From: Phytopythium helicoides
Taxonomy: Eukaryota > Oomycota > Peronosporomycetes > Pythiales > Pythiaceae
Assembly: GCA_024867545.1 (NCBI GenBank)
Contig: JANFNE010000002.1
Coordinates: 1 to 64,000, forward strand
Length of the DNA stretch: 64,000 nucleotides
Reading direction: 5' to 3'
Shown here: positions 42,462-52,415 of the stretch, one piece after another
How positions within the stretch are numbered: position 1 is the first letter of the stretch
How the letters are laid out: each line of letters begins with the position of its first letter
Program-made: the position numbers and the translations under genes
The notes under the pieces: model-generated
Database searches by the model: none
What the model was told of the DNA's origin: nothing
The model's input: only the letters and a program-made list of their open reading frames with translations

Positions 42462-45400
42462 ATGGAGGACTCGCTGTACGACGAGTTCGGCAACTACATT
42501 GGGCCTGAAATCCGCAGCAGCGACGACGAAGAGTCCGAGTCTGAGGCCTCGCAGCGCTCGCCTAGCGATGACGAGCGCTCGGAAACTGGAGAGGATGATG
42601 AGGACCGAGATGGAGCCGATCTAGGTGCGTGCTGCTGCTCTCTGCGGGTGTTTGGGTGGTGACTGACGCTGCTGGCAGGGCGAGATGTGGACGCAATGGT
42701 GCTGCATCGCGGAGAGGACGTGGACGGATCGGCCATTGTGCTGCATGAGGACAAGCAGTACTACCCGTCGGCGGACGAGGTGTATGGCGACGCAGAGACA
42801 CTCGTAATGGAGGAGGACGCGCAAACGATCGAGACACCTATCATTGAGCCTGTCAAGGTCAAGAGCTTCTCGGTGCTCGAGAAGGGCGTGCCCAAGACGA
42901 CGTACTCGACCGAATTCATGACGTCGCTCATGGAGAGCCCTCAGCTTGTGCGGCACGTTGCCGTTGTGGGCGACCTGCACCACGGCAAGACGCTGTTTAC
43001 CGACCTCCTGGTTGAGCAAACCCACGTTGATAAGTGGGACCCCGCCGTCGAGCGACGATACACGGATGCGCGGCAGGACGAGCAAGAGCGTCGCGTCAGT
43101 GTCAAGAGCACGCCAGTGTCACTTGTACTACCCTCGTCGCGCGGAAAGCACTACCTCGTCAACGTCATCGATTGTCCTGGTCACGTCAACTTTTCTGATG
43201 AGACCACCGCAGCTCTTCAGATCGCCGACGGTGCCGCATTAGTTGTCGACGCCATCGAAGGTGTCATGATGAACGTAAGTGACGGTCTTTATTTGTATTC
43301 GATTTGCTTGTGACTCATCGGTGACCTGGTTGTAGACGGAGCGAGTTATCAAGGCAGCTCTGAAGGCCAACGTATCGCTTGTTCTTGTCGTCAACAAGGT
43401 CGACCGACTTATCATCGAGCTCAAGCTCCCGCCTGCAGACGCTTATTTCAAGCTGCTGCACACGATCGAGGAAGTGAATGCTGTTATTGATGCCAACACG
43501 CCAGCTGGACAGAAAAAGCAGCGGCTGTCACCCGAGCTTGGGAATGTGTGCTTTGCGTCGAGTCAACACGGGTGGAGCTTCTCGCTCACTTCTTTCGCAC
43601 AATTGTACTCAGAGCGCCATCCGGACGTCCCCGCAGCAGCTCTCGCCCCTCGCCTTTGGGGAGATCGCTACTTCAACCCGCAAACTCGCACATTCTCAAA
43701 GAAGCCGGTACGTTATCTTTCTTACATGCGTGGTCGCTATGAATTGTTTATTAACATATTATCCTGCATGATCGCAGCCTTACTCAGGAGCGGCGCGATC
43801 TTTTGTGTTGTTTGTTCTTGAGCCGTTGTATAAGCTATACTCCAAAGTGCTGAATGGTGATCCGAAGGAGCTATCAGCCTCTCTACGTGCTCTCGGCGTG
43901 CGAGTGCGCAAAGAAGATCTCAACCTGAACCCCCGCCCGCTACTCAAACTGGTGCTGGGTAAGTTCTTCCGCGACGTAGCTGGCGGCTTTGTCGACATGG
44001 TTGTGCAGCATGTGCCATCGCCTCTGGAAACTGCTGCTGAAAAGGTGGAAACGCTTTACACTGGGAGTCAGGCAAAGGGTCTTTCCCTGGTTACTGCTAT
44101 GCAGAATTGCAAGTCACGCGGCCCACTGATGGTTAACATCGTCAAATTGTACTCTTCGCCAGACGGTACGACGTTCAGTGCGTTCGGCCGTGTTTATTCT
44201 GGCGAGCTTCGCCCTCAGCAGCAAGTTAAGGTTCTCGGTGAGGGCTACAGCCCAGAAGACGACGAGGATATGGCGACGAGAGTTGTCGAGGGTGTTTGCG
44301 TCGCACAAGGACGTTACAAAATTGAAGTCAACCGTATTCCCGCGGGTAATCTCGTGCTACTTGAAGGTGTTGATTCATCGATCACCAAGAGCGCGACAAT
44401 TACGGACGCCGACGAAGACCTACTTCAAGATGAAGAAGTCGGTATTTTCCGACCGATTCACCATGCTTTTGACACAACGGCGACCGTGAAGCTTGCTGTT
44501 GAGCCGCTGAACCCGGCGGAGCTTCCCAAAATGCTCGAAGGACTGCGTAAGATCAGCAAAAGCTACCCGTTGGTTCGGACTAAGGTCGAAGAAAGCGGTG
44601 AACATGTCATCCTGTGCACTGGAGAGCTGGCTGCAGATTGCATTCTGCACGATCTGCGTCGAATGTACTCGGAGATCGAGATCAAGGTTGCTGATCCTGT
44701 GGTTTCCTTCTCGGAAACCGTTGCGGAAACCTCCTCTGTCCAGTATGTACCTGTTGACATTGGTTTAGTTATCGTAAAACACAGACAACTGACCTTTCTG
44801 TTTGATGTGGTAGGTGTTTCGCCGAGACACCGAACCGCAAGAACAAGCTGACTATGATTGCAGAGCCGCTAGATGTTGGGCTTGCTGATGACATTGAAAA
44901 TGGCGCCGTCAACCTTAGCGTGCGTACTTTCAGGATGTGTGAATGGCTGCTTTACAACATTCATTCTAACTTCTGATGCTTACACACTGAGTAGATGGAC
45001 GCCAAGGACGTAGCAAGCTTCTTCCAGAGCAAGTACAAGTGGGACGTGCTGGCTGCGCGATCGCTGTGGGCGTTTGGCCCAGAGAGTAATGGGCCGAACG
45101 TGTTGCTAGACGACACTCTCGTGACAGACGTCGACAAGCGCGCTCTTGGCGCAGCAAAAGACAGCATTGTGCAGGGATTCCAGTGGAGTTGCCGTGAAGG
45201 TCCGCTATGCGACGAACCGATTCGCAACACAAAGTTCAAGATCCTTGATGCATCAATCGCTGGCGAGCCTATTCATCGTGGAGGTGGCCAGGTCATCCCA
45301 ACTGCTCGTCGAGTCGCATACTCGGCGTTCCTGACAGCGACGCCACGGATACTCGAGCCCATCTACGCAGTCGAGATCCAATGCCCCGCCGACACTGTTT

Positions 45401-45789
45401 CATCACTCTATCAGGTGCTGAGTCGCCGACGCGGCCACATTACTCACGATGCACCCAAGGCTGGATCGCCGCTGTACACTGTTCGTGGATACGTGCCAGT
45501 TATTGAGTCCTTCGGACTCGAGACGGATCTGCGCGTTTTCACACAAGGCCAAGCGTATATCACCCAGGTGTTCGACCACTGGGCGGTGGTGCCTGGTGAT
45601 CCGCTGGACACGAGCGTCGTCCTTCGCCCGCTCGAGCCTGCGCCGATCAACGACCTCGCTCGCGAGTTCATGGTCAAGACGCGTCGTCGCAAGGGTCTGA
45701 GCGAGGATGTGAACGTGCGCAAGTACTTCGATGAGCCAATGCTGCGTGAACTCGCCAAGCACGAGGTCGAGCTGCAGCATCTTTTCTAA
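42462..45789 (+). CDS. EFTUD2: U5 snRNP GTPase EFTUD2/Snu114
   Basis: Exons 42462-42624, 42679-43274, 43336-43707, 43778-44742, 44814-44919 and 44995-45789 join in phase to 998 aa. It starts [17 protein letters not shown] with an acidic N-terminus, as in Snu114. GTPase motifs are GDLHHGKT (G1), DCPGH (G3) and NKVD (G4). The later EF-G-like domains include [24 protein letters not shown] and [15 protein letters not shown]. The C-terminus is [20 protein letters not shown]. The protein is a spliceosome component controlling U4/U6 unwinding and disassembly. Length agrees with the family (~970-1000 aa). Confidence 0.96.
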
Positions 45790-46146
45790 AGCAGCCACTC
45801 AATTGTAGCGTGGAGGATAGAAACGAAGCCAATGAACCGATGATCTCGACGTGTGAGCTTTTCCAATTTATTCGTCTTCATAACTTCGGTCGACTTGTGC
45901 GACCAGCCAGCTTCCTCTCGGAGTACAGTGTGGCGTAAAAAAACCTATGCGGTCGACGAGACTCTGGTCACTCGCTGTGCGGCGCAGTGTTCCGCAGGCA
46001 CTGTGGATTCCGCACTCGCCATGAAAGCTACATTTATATAGTTCGATATTGCGCAGCCTACTGTGGTGTGGAGTAATTGCAAAACAAAGAAAATGATTCA
46101 TGTGAATGACGCCGGCTTAGCCATACCCATCACGGTCAACTAAATC
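45790..46146. other. Convergent intergenic region
   Basis: 357 bp between the stops of EFTUD2 (plus) and the ZNFX1-like gene (minus). It holds the 3' UTRs of both. No gene, repeat or RNA is seen. Confidence 0.6.
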
Positions 46147-49100
46147 TTACAGGCGCTCGATGTCCGTGTCGTGGGTGTTTCCCTCAGCAGATAAGTGGTT
46201 GGATCCACCAACGGTTGCACCGCACTCAGGGCATCTTGTTTGCTCCATGGGCATTCCACACTCGCCAACGCTGTATGAGTGGCCGTTGGGGCATCGATAC
46301 CAATGCCCAGATCCAGTAAACTCGCGTTGCATTGCCATCCGAACAGCACGCAGCTCCTCCTCTGTGACATTCTCGTAGAACGCCTGACCCGAGGCACATC
46401 GGCGGAGCCTATCAACTCGTTGAGCCATCAATGATAGCTCCCTTGCGTGCTCGGTCTTATATCGAGCAGGCAAGACGCCCAGCACACTCTCAATTTCGAT
46501 ACAAGCAGCCTCCACAACTTGCTTATTGTCGAGTACTTCCTTTTGCGACTTCTTGATGATAGCATTCGGAGACTCGTCATGAAGTAAATTTCCTGCCTTT
46601 AGAAGCAGAGCTTGCGCCAGAACTAGTCGAGCGTCGCGAGATTGGATCATATACGAGTCATCTTCAAAGCGCGTAAGAGCCACACGCGAGTATTGCTCGG
46701 CCTTTATCGCGTCATGGATGAGAAGATAGGCGCGACCAAGTAAGAGGTTCGCTTGTCCTACAAACGGGAATTTGCTGTTGGGAACTGGGAGCAGTCGCAA
46801 GGCGCTGTCATCATTGAGCTTAGACGACCCGTCCTTCGCAAGCTTGGCCAAGCAAGAGTTCAAAACTTTGCGACAAGGTGGCTGCTTGACGCTCTTTGCA
46901 TACTGTTCGATAGTTTTGACCAAGCTCTTGTGTTGTGTTCGAGTGGAATCCTCTTGAATAATGTTACTCAACTCTGCCAGAGCTTCAAACCGCTCTTGGA
47001 GAGCAATGAGTGAACGCTGAGAGGCCTGCATAAACTTGCGTTCAGCTGCATCGATAGCGGCTCGCTTCGTCACGCGGCCATATCGATTCAAACCGCGAAT
47101 CGGCTTCTTGCAGTTTGGGCACTGCGGCATCGTTTCCATATACGCACTCGGCAATTCACGCGGAAACCCATCACTGTCGTAAACGCTCGAAATCCCGACT
47201 ACTCCGTCTAGACTCGAACTTGTGTAGATTGCGCGGCAGCACGGGAGTACAACGATCGGGTCGCTATCGAGATCGATCTCGCCATATGACTCAAACATGA
47301 TGAGATCTGCTTGTTTCTCACGGATGTCGGGACTAGCGCAAATCTGACAGAACACCGACGACGGGCAAACCTCACCACAAATCGATGGGCACCGGTGTCC
47401 ACATTGCAGAATACTCGAACATCGCTTGTTGCAAAGCTGTCGAACACATGGAGCTCCACACGGCAAACCGCATTTGCCAGCATGCTCACAGCGCCAAGGG
47501 CATTCCTCACAACACGCAGAGCATGCGCTAGAGCATATGTGCTCGCATTTGCCATGCACGCACTGGAAAATCTCGCAGTTTCTGGAACACGGTGGACATG
47601 GGGAGGAGCTTCCAGGATCTTCAGCAGATCCAACGTGGCAGACAGCTTGGCATCTATGCTGGCATGAAAGCATTCTCTCGCATTTTTTCTGGCAGGTACC
47701 ATGAGACGTAGCCTTGATTGGATATTCAAATTGTGCGAGTGCTTGACCACCTGATATAGCGATCGCTTCAATTGTCTCCTCAACACAAACACTGCATTTT
47801 CGACGGCAAAGGTGGCCACACACGAGGGGCCTTCCACACTCACGAGAACACTTGACGTTCTTCGCTCCGCAGGGTGCTTTAATGATATGTCCACACTCAT
47901 GAACTTCATGATCGACGAGAACTTGACATAGCACTTTCTGAGGATTTGTGGCCTCCCAACACTTTGCGTTCTCGTAAATGTGCCTGCAGGGCAGTCGAAT
48001 TGTCCCTACAAACGTCTCACATTTCCCACAGTCGTCACCGCAGTTCTTAGAGCACGGGTGTTGACACCCGTCATGAAGGCGAAGACAAGGTTGCATGCAA
48101 TAGATAGTAGCATGTGACTTGCGGTCAGTGTGGCACATCATTCTGCAGACGTGACCACACTTTGGGAGTCGAAGACCACATGGCCGCAGACAGCCGCCGT
48201 TTGGAGCAAGTGTTTGAAAATCTTGGGGCTTTCTGACAACGCGATGATCATCTGGATGCTTTTGGCAGTGGATTGGTAACCCGTCACCGAAACAGCCTTC
48301 TGAAACCATTGTTTCCAGAATTTTTTCCCACAACTCAGACTTTTCGCGAAGAAGCTCACCATGACCGACCAGGTAAAGACCGTGCTTGGCACGCGACATC
48401 AAAACGTTGATGCGGTTTGGCGTTTTCAAGAACCCAATTGTGCTCCGACCGTTTTCTCCAGGATGGAGCGCACTGCGAACAAGGCTCACAAGGATGATAT
48501 CTGCCTCTTCGCCCTGGAAATTGTCAACTGTCGCCAGTCGAATCACTTGCGACAGATTTTTCTGCGTTGCAGAGTCAAACCGCTGTGTATCGATTGACTC
48601 AATGAGCTCGACTTCACCGAGTTCTTGGTCCATCTCTGCTTGGTCGAGTTCACTGAGCTGGATAACAAACTCGCCACGCAACACCTCTCGAATAGCGAGC
48701 AGCTGGCTCACATATGGCGTGATAATTGCAATATCTGACGCTTGGTAGCCTTGGCGCATCAAATAGCGCAACATTCCGACGACAAAATGTACCTCAAAAG
48801 AGTTCGAGTGAGACCTAATCGACATCGTGTGCTGCTGCTCACGCATTTTTGCCCCATCCTCCGGGTGGGAATGGTTCACGAAGTACACATTCTTGTCAAC
48901 ACCCTTGACGTTTGGATAGTCGCGCGTTTCCTCAGCATCACGTAGAGCTGGGTAGAAAAGTGTTCGTACAAACTGAGAAATCTGCGGACGCATGCGATGC
49001 TGCTGGGTCAGAGTCCACCATGGAATATGTGCTCCACCATTCGATGGGGATACCAATCGCTCAAACATCGACACATCTAGGCGGTATTTCTGCCCATACT

Positions 49101-52100
49101 TGCTCTCCACGCTCAAGTCATACACAGCGATATGGGGTCGCAGTTGTTGATGATCTCCAATCAAGACCATGTGCTGGCACGACTGGGTCAGACAAGCCAT
49201 GAGCTGCGCTTCCAGGACTTCTCCAGCTTCTTCGCATACAAGTACCTTCGGTCCGACTGCTGCAATCTTATGGCGGTGTTTTGCGACACCTGTCGTCGTC
49301 ATACCAATCACTTGAGCTCGTCGTAGGACTTGCACATCTGCGCCATCACGAACTGCACTCAACTCATCGAGCACCTCTGAATATTGACGTTGTGCATCTG
49401 CAAAATCCAGCATCAATTCCTGTTTCAATGCCTCGCGCCAGGTCTTCAACGCAGCTTGGCGTTCATAACGCGTCAAAGCCCATACATCCCCTTCTTGAAC
49501 CTTGCGATGCCAACTCTCACTGGTAGAGTCAATTGGTGGAATATTTCTCTTTGGTGCTTCATCCATTCCTTTGAGCCAGTAGTCCAAAATGTCACGGCTG
49601 CCAGCAACTGACCACTCGCCGCTGAAGAGGATATCGTGCTTCTCCATTAAACTGCTGTAGCAATTCGGAAATGTATACCGCAAGAAGTTGCGAATGCGCT
49701 GCCAGGAAATTGTTTCTGATGCCATATCATTGTAGATATCCTCCAAGTCCAATGCGACTTCACTCAGCTTCTGGTAGAGAATGGCAAGCTCTCGGTTATT
49801 ATACGGCTTTTCGATTTTTGAGAGATTATACCGTTCAAGCCGAGCTTCCTTGCTTTGCCCGCCGACGCGGACAATTTTAGTGATCCCCGAGTCGAGCAAA
49901 TGGCACAAAAACTGGTCGAGCGCGTGATTCGTGTAGCAAACGACTAAAATCGGGTAAACGTTGGCTTTCAGGATCACTTGTGTGATGAGATTCCCAATGA
50001 AAGACTTTCCGCTTCCAGGAAGACCTTGAATGCATGCCACCCGATTGCACAATGCGCCTACGATAGCTTTCGCTTGATCTCGTTCAAGAGTCGTCTCATT
50101 GACAAGCCTGAGGACAGTTTCTTGTTGAGAGGATACGTCAAGGGGGTTCAGCCGCAGCCTCGCGATATTTCGACTGTCTCCTAGTCCAGCAACTCTAATG
50201 CATGGACTCAAATCGAACGAAAACGTTTCCTGCTGGCTATACAGCGGAGCCTCAATTGAAGCGATCTCATTTTCAGAAACTTGATCCGGCGCCAGATACT
50301 CAATAAATGGCATGTCAAGTGGATTTGTGTCTTGCAGGGCCTTGAGAACCGGCTCATAGGAATCAAAGAAAAGCTTGTTCACCTCCAGCAAATAAACAGG
50401 AGCAACTGATGTCTGCCACTCAAGTAAGTACTGCAAGTCGTTGCTATCGTAAGGCTGGACTGTGATTTTGGCTCGGTCTTTCACCAACTCAGGAACGTCA
50501 CGGATCACAATTTGGCAAAACACAGAGTCAAAATGTGTGCCATCAAACTTCACTAGGCACACCATGCTGAAGAGCCGAAGACGGCCACTGTTTTCCCAAA
50601 ATCGAGCACGATCAGCTGGTTTAATGTTGATGCCTAGCGTCGTCTGTGAAAACTGCAAGTCCACACACATCCCGCGCTGGATACGTCGACCGCGATCATC
50701 CTTTCCCGTGTGGTACATTTGAAGCAGCATTGAATCGAGCTCATAAAGCGAGAAATCAACCTTTTCCCCCTTGATTCGACCCGTCTGGAAGTATTGTTCA
50801 CCACGGAACCGAGAAAGGAGGTCTTGGAGGCTCTCTCGCAGGATCTTGCACATGTCTTCACGAAAGAGGCGGAAGTGCGTGTCAACCCAGCGAGCAGGTC
50901 CTGGTGGAAGCCAATGCGCACCTTCCAGGAACGTGAAATTTCCAGGCAATGCTGGGTCGTATGGTGAGAGAATCTCCTGGGTTGTCGGCAAAATCCGAAT
51001 ATCTTTGATGGACATGCGATCGTTATCATGTCGTGGACCAACTGTCCCGTCCTTCCGTACTTGAGCACCTGGAGCGATTGCTGGAACGATGTTCCATTGT
51101 TGTTCGACGGGATCAATAAGTCCGGCAGAAGCGTGCGTTTGTGCTCGACGCGTTTGAATGGTGTTTCCCCGTTCAATGGATCGAGTAGAATGGTCAATCA
51201 TCGTGTGCAGTCGCTTCAAGTAATCCAGCATCATTCCAAATGCCATGGTAGTGTCCAACTCATCCTTCTCGTGCTCGTAGCGCCATTGATTCACGAGCTC
51301 GTCGATCTTGTTCACTGATCGTCGAAACGCAGGCTCAAAAGTGACATTTGGAAACTTGGTACCGATGATATCCATCAGGGTTAAGAACGGCAACACCAGC
51401 TGTGTAAAGCACAGTGGAGCGAACCAAGATCCATCGTTTTCTTCCAGAAAGCGCTCATGAGGGAGCCACAAGTCCTCAATATTGCCGTGGTCAACAACTA
51501 TCACCAGCTTCTCGATATACTTATTGATCAGCGCTTCCCAGTTATCAAACACGCAGCTGTAGACGTAGTTCGCACCACCAACGTTGAGTTGCGCTGAATT
51601 CACCATTGCACGAGATGTCAACACAATGAAGAAAGGCACGAGGCCGCGCTGAAAAGATACAATATCCCGCTTTCGACCGGCCGACTCTGAGTACTCGAAC
51701 ATATTTGCGAAACGTCCGATGGTTTCGACGCCCATTCCATCTCGTTGGCCGAGTGCACGAACAACCTGCGGAGCGATTGCCGGGCTCTTGATCAGCGCGT
51801 GAAGCATCGAGTTGACCAAAATCAGCACGTCCATATGGTTCACAAGCTCTTTGGGGTTCTCGCTCGACTCTGGGAGCAGGAAGCGTTTCCACCTCGTGTC
51901 CTGCTTGTTCCCGTCCGTCGGCTCCCACAGCAGCGTGAGCGGGTCCGAGCTCCCGCGCTCATTCACCAGCTCGTTTTGCATCTGCTGTGCGAGTTTGGCC
52001 CGCATGGCGCTCATGGAAAACTGTCCTTGACCAGAAGAGCTCGTCTTGGAAGCATAACTCAGGCGTGGTCGCTCGTTCTCATCGCCTCGGGCGTCCGTCG

Positions 52101-52227
52101 ACCCGCCCCTTTCGTGCGAGAAGCGGCAGTTGGTGCCATAGCGGCAGTTCCCGCGAGCGAAGTGGCGACACGCGCCAGGCCGACGCCCCGCTCGCTGCAG
52201 CGCCGGCGCTCGACCGGTTTCCATCAT
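46147..52227 (-). CDS. ZNFX1: ZNFX1-like SF1 helicase with NFX1-type and RZ-type zinc fingers
   Basis: Single uninterrupted exon of 2026 aa. Order: a CCCH finger at ~19-40 (CRHFARGNCRYGTNCRFSH); a ZNFX1-type N-terminal region; an SF1 helicase with P-loop GLPGSGKSFIGNL near 735 and a Walker B-like VCEEAGEVLEAQL near 997; RVNVLMSRAKHGLYLVGHG-type motif VI near 1280. An array of NFX1 Cys/His fingers runs from ~1320 to 1620 (CGHVCRMMCH, CQHRCQAVCH, CGHRCPSICG). An RZ finger (GHWYRCPNGHSYSVGECG) is near 1970-2000. Animal ZNFX1 acts in small-RNA inheritance and antiviral RNA sensing; such a role here is inferred. It shares a 188-bp divergent promoter with the MSH5-like gene. Confidence 0.92.
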   Translation of the reverse strand: MMETGRAPALQRAGRRPGACRHFARGNCRYGTNCRFSHERGGSTDARGDENERPRLSYASKTSSSGQGQFSMSAMRAKLAQQMQNELVNERGSSDPLTLLWEPTDGNKQDTRWKRFLLPESSENPKELVNHMDVLILVNSMLHALIKSPAIAPQVVRALGQRDGMGVETIGRFANMFEYSESAGRKRDIVSFQRGLVPFFIVLTSRAMVNSAQLNVGGANYVYSCVFDNWEALINKYIEKLVIVVDHGNIEDLWLPHERFLEENDGSWFAPLCFTQLVLPFLTLMDIIGTKFPNVTFEPAFRRSVNKIDELVNQWRYEHEKDELDTTMAFGMMLDYLKRLHTMIDHSTRSIERGNTIQTRRAQTHASAGLIDPVEQQWNIVPAIAPGAQVRKDGTVGPRHDNDRMSIKDIRILPTTQEILSPYDPALPGNFTFLEGAHWLPPGPARWVDTHFRLFREDMCKILRESLQDLLSRFRGEQYFQTGRIKGEKVDFSLYELDSMLLQMYHTGKDDRGRRIQRGMCVDLQFSQTTLGINIKPADRARFWENSGRLRLFSMVCLVKFDGTHFDSVFCQIVIRDVPELVKDRAKITVQPYDSNDLQYLLEWQTSVAPVYLLEVNKLFFDSYEPVLKALQDTNPLDMPFIEYLAPDQVSENEIASIEAPLYSQQETFSFDLSPCIRVAGLGDSRNIARLRLNPLDVSSQQETVLRLVNETTLERDQAKAIVGALCNRVACIQGLPGSGKSFIGNLITQVILKANVYPILVVCYTNHALDQFLCHLLDSGITKIVRVGGQSKEARLERYNLSKIEKPYNNRELAILYQKLSEVALDLEDIYNDMASETISWQRIRNFLRYTFPNCYSSLMEKHDILFSGEWSVAGSRDILDYWLKGMDEAPKRNIPPIDSTSESWHRKVQEGDVWALTRYERQAALKTWREALKQELMLDFADAQRQYSEVLDELSAVRDGADVQVLRRAQVIGMTTTGVAKHRHKIAAVGPKVLVCEEAGEVLEAQLMACLTQSCQHMVLIGDHQQLRPHIAVYDLSVESKYGQKYRLDVSMFERLVSPSNGGAHIPWWTLTQQHRMRPQISQFVRTLFYPALRDAEETRDYPNVKGVDKNVYFVNHSHPEDGAKMREQQHTMSIRSHSNSFEVHFVVGMLRYLMRQGYQASDIAIITPYVSQLLAIREVLRGEFVIQLSELDQAEMDQELGEVELIESIDTQRFDSATQKNLSQVIRLATVDNFQGEEADIILVSLVRSALHPGENGRSTIGFLKTPNRINVLMSRAKHGLYLVGHGELLREKSELWEKILETMVSEGCFGDGLPIHCQKHPDDHRVVRKPQDFQTLAPNGGCLRPCGLRLPKCGHVCRMMCHTDRKSHATIYCMQPCLRLHDGCQHPCSKNCGDDCGKCETFVGTIRLPCRHIYENAKCWEATNPQKVLCQVLVDHEVHECGHIIKAPCGAKNVKCSRECGRPLVCGHLCRRKCSVCVEETIEAIAISGGQALAQFEYPIKATSHGTCQKKCERMLSCQHRCQAVCHVGSAEDPGSSSPCPPCSRNCEIFQCVHGKCEHICSSACSACCEECPWRCEHAGKCGLPCGAPCVRQLCNKRCSSILQCGHRCPSICGEVCPSSVFCQICASPDIREKQADLIMFESYGEIDLDSDPIVVLPCCRAIYTSSSLDGVVGISSVYDSDGFPRELPSAYMETMPQCPNCKKPIRGLNRYGRVTKRAAIDAAERKFMQASQRSLIALQERFEALAELSNIIQEDSTRTQHKSLVKTIEQYAKSVKQPPCRKVLNSCLAKLAKDGSSKLNDDSALRLLPVPNSKFPFVGQANLLLGRAYLLIHDAIKAEQYSRVALTRFEDDSYMIQSRDARLVLAQALLLKAGNLLHDESPNAIIKKSQKEVLDNKQVVEAACIEIESVLGVLPARYKTEHARELSLMAQRVDRLRRCASGQAFYENVTEEELRAVRMAMQREFTGSGHWYRCPNGHSYSVGECGMPMEQTRCPECGATVGGSNHLSAEGNTHDTDIERL

Positions 52228-52415
52228 CCCGAGGAACGTGGAGCTGCCAGAGATCTAGAAGCTGGAGAAGCGAGAAAGGCTACGGCAACGAAGCGGGAAA
52301 AGGGAAAGTGACGACTTCAACACAATTTTGCGCGTCAAAGTGATTTTCTTGGTCACTTTTCGAGAAAGTGACGGAGGAAACAACACAAAATAGGAAAGGG
52401 GCAACAGGAAAGGAA

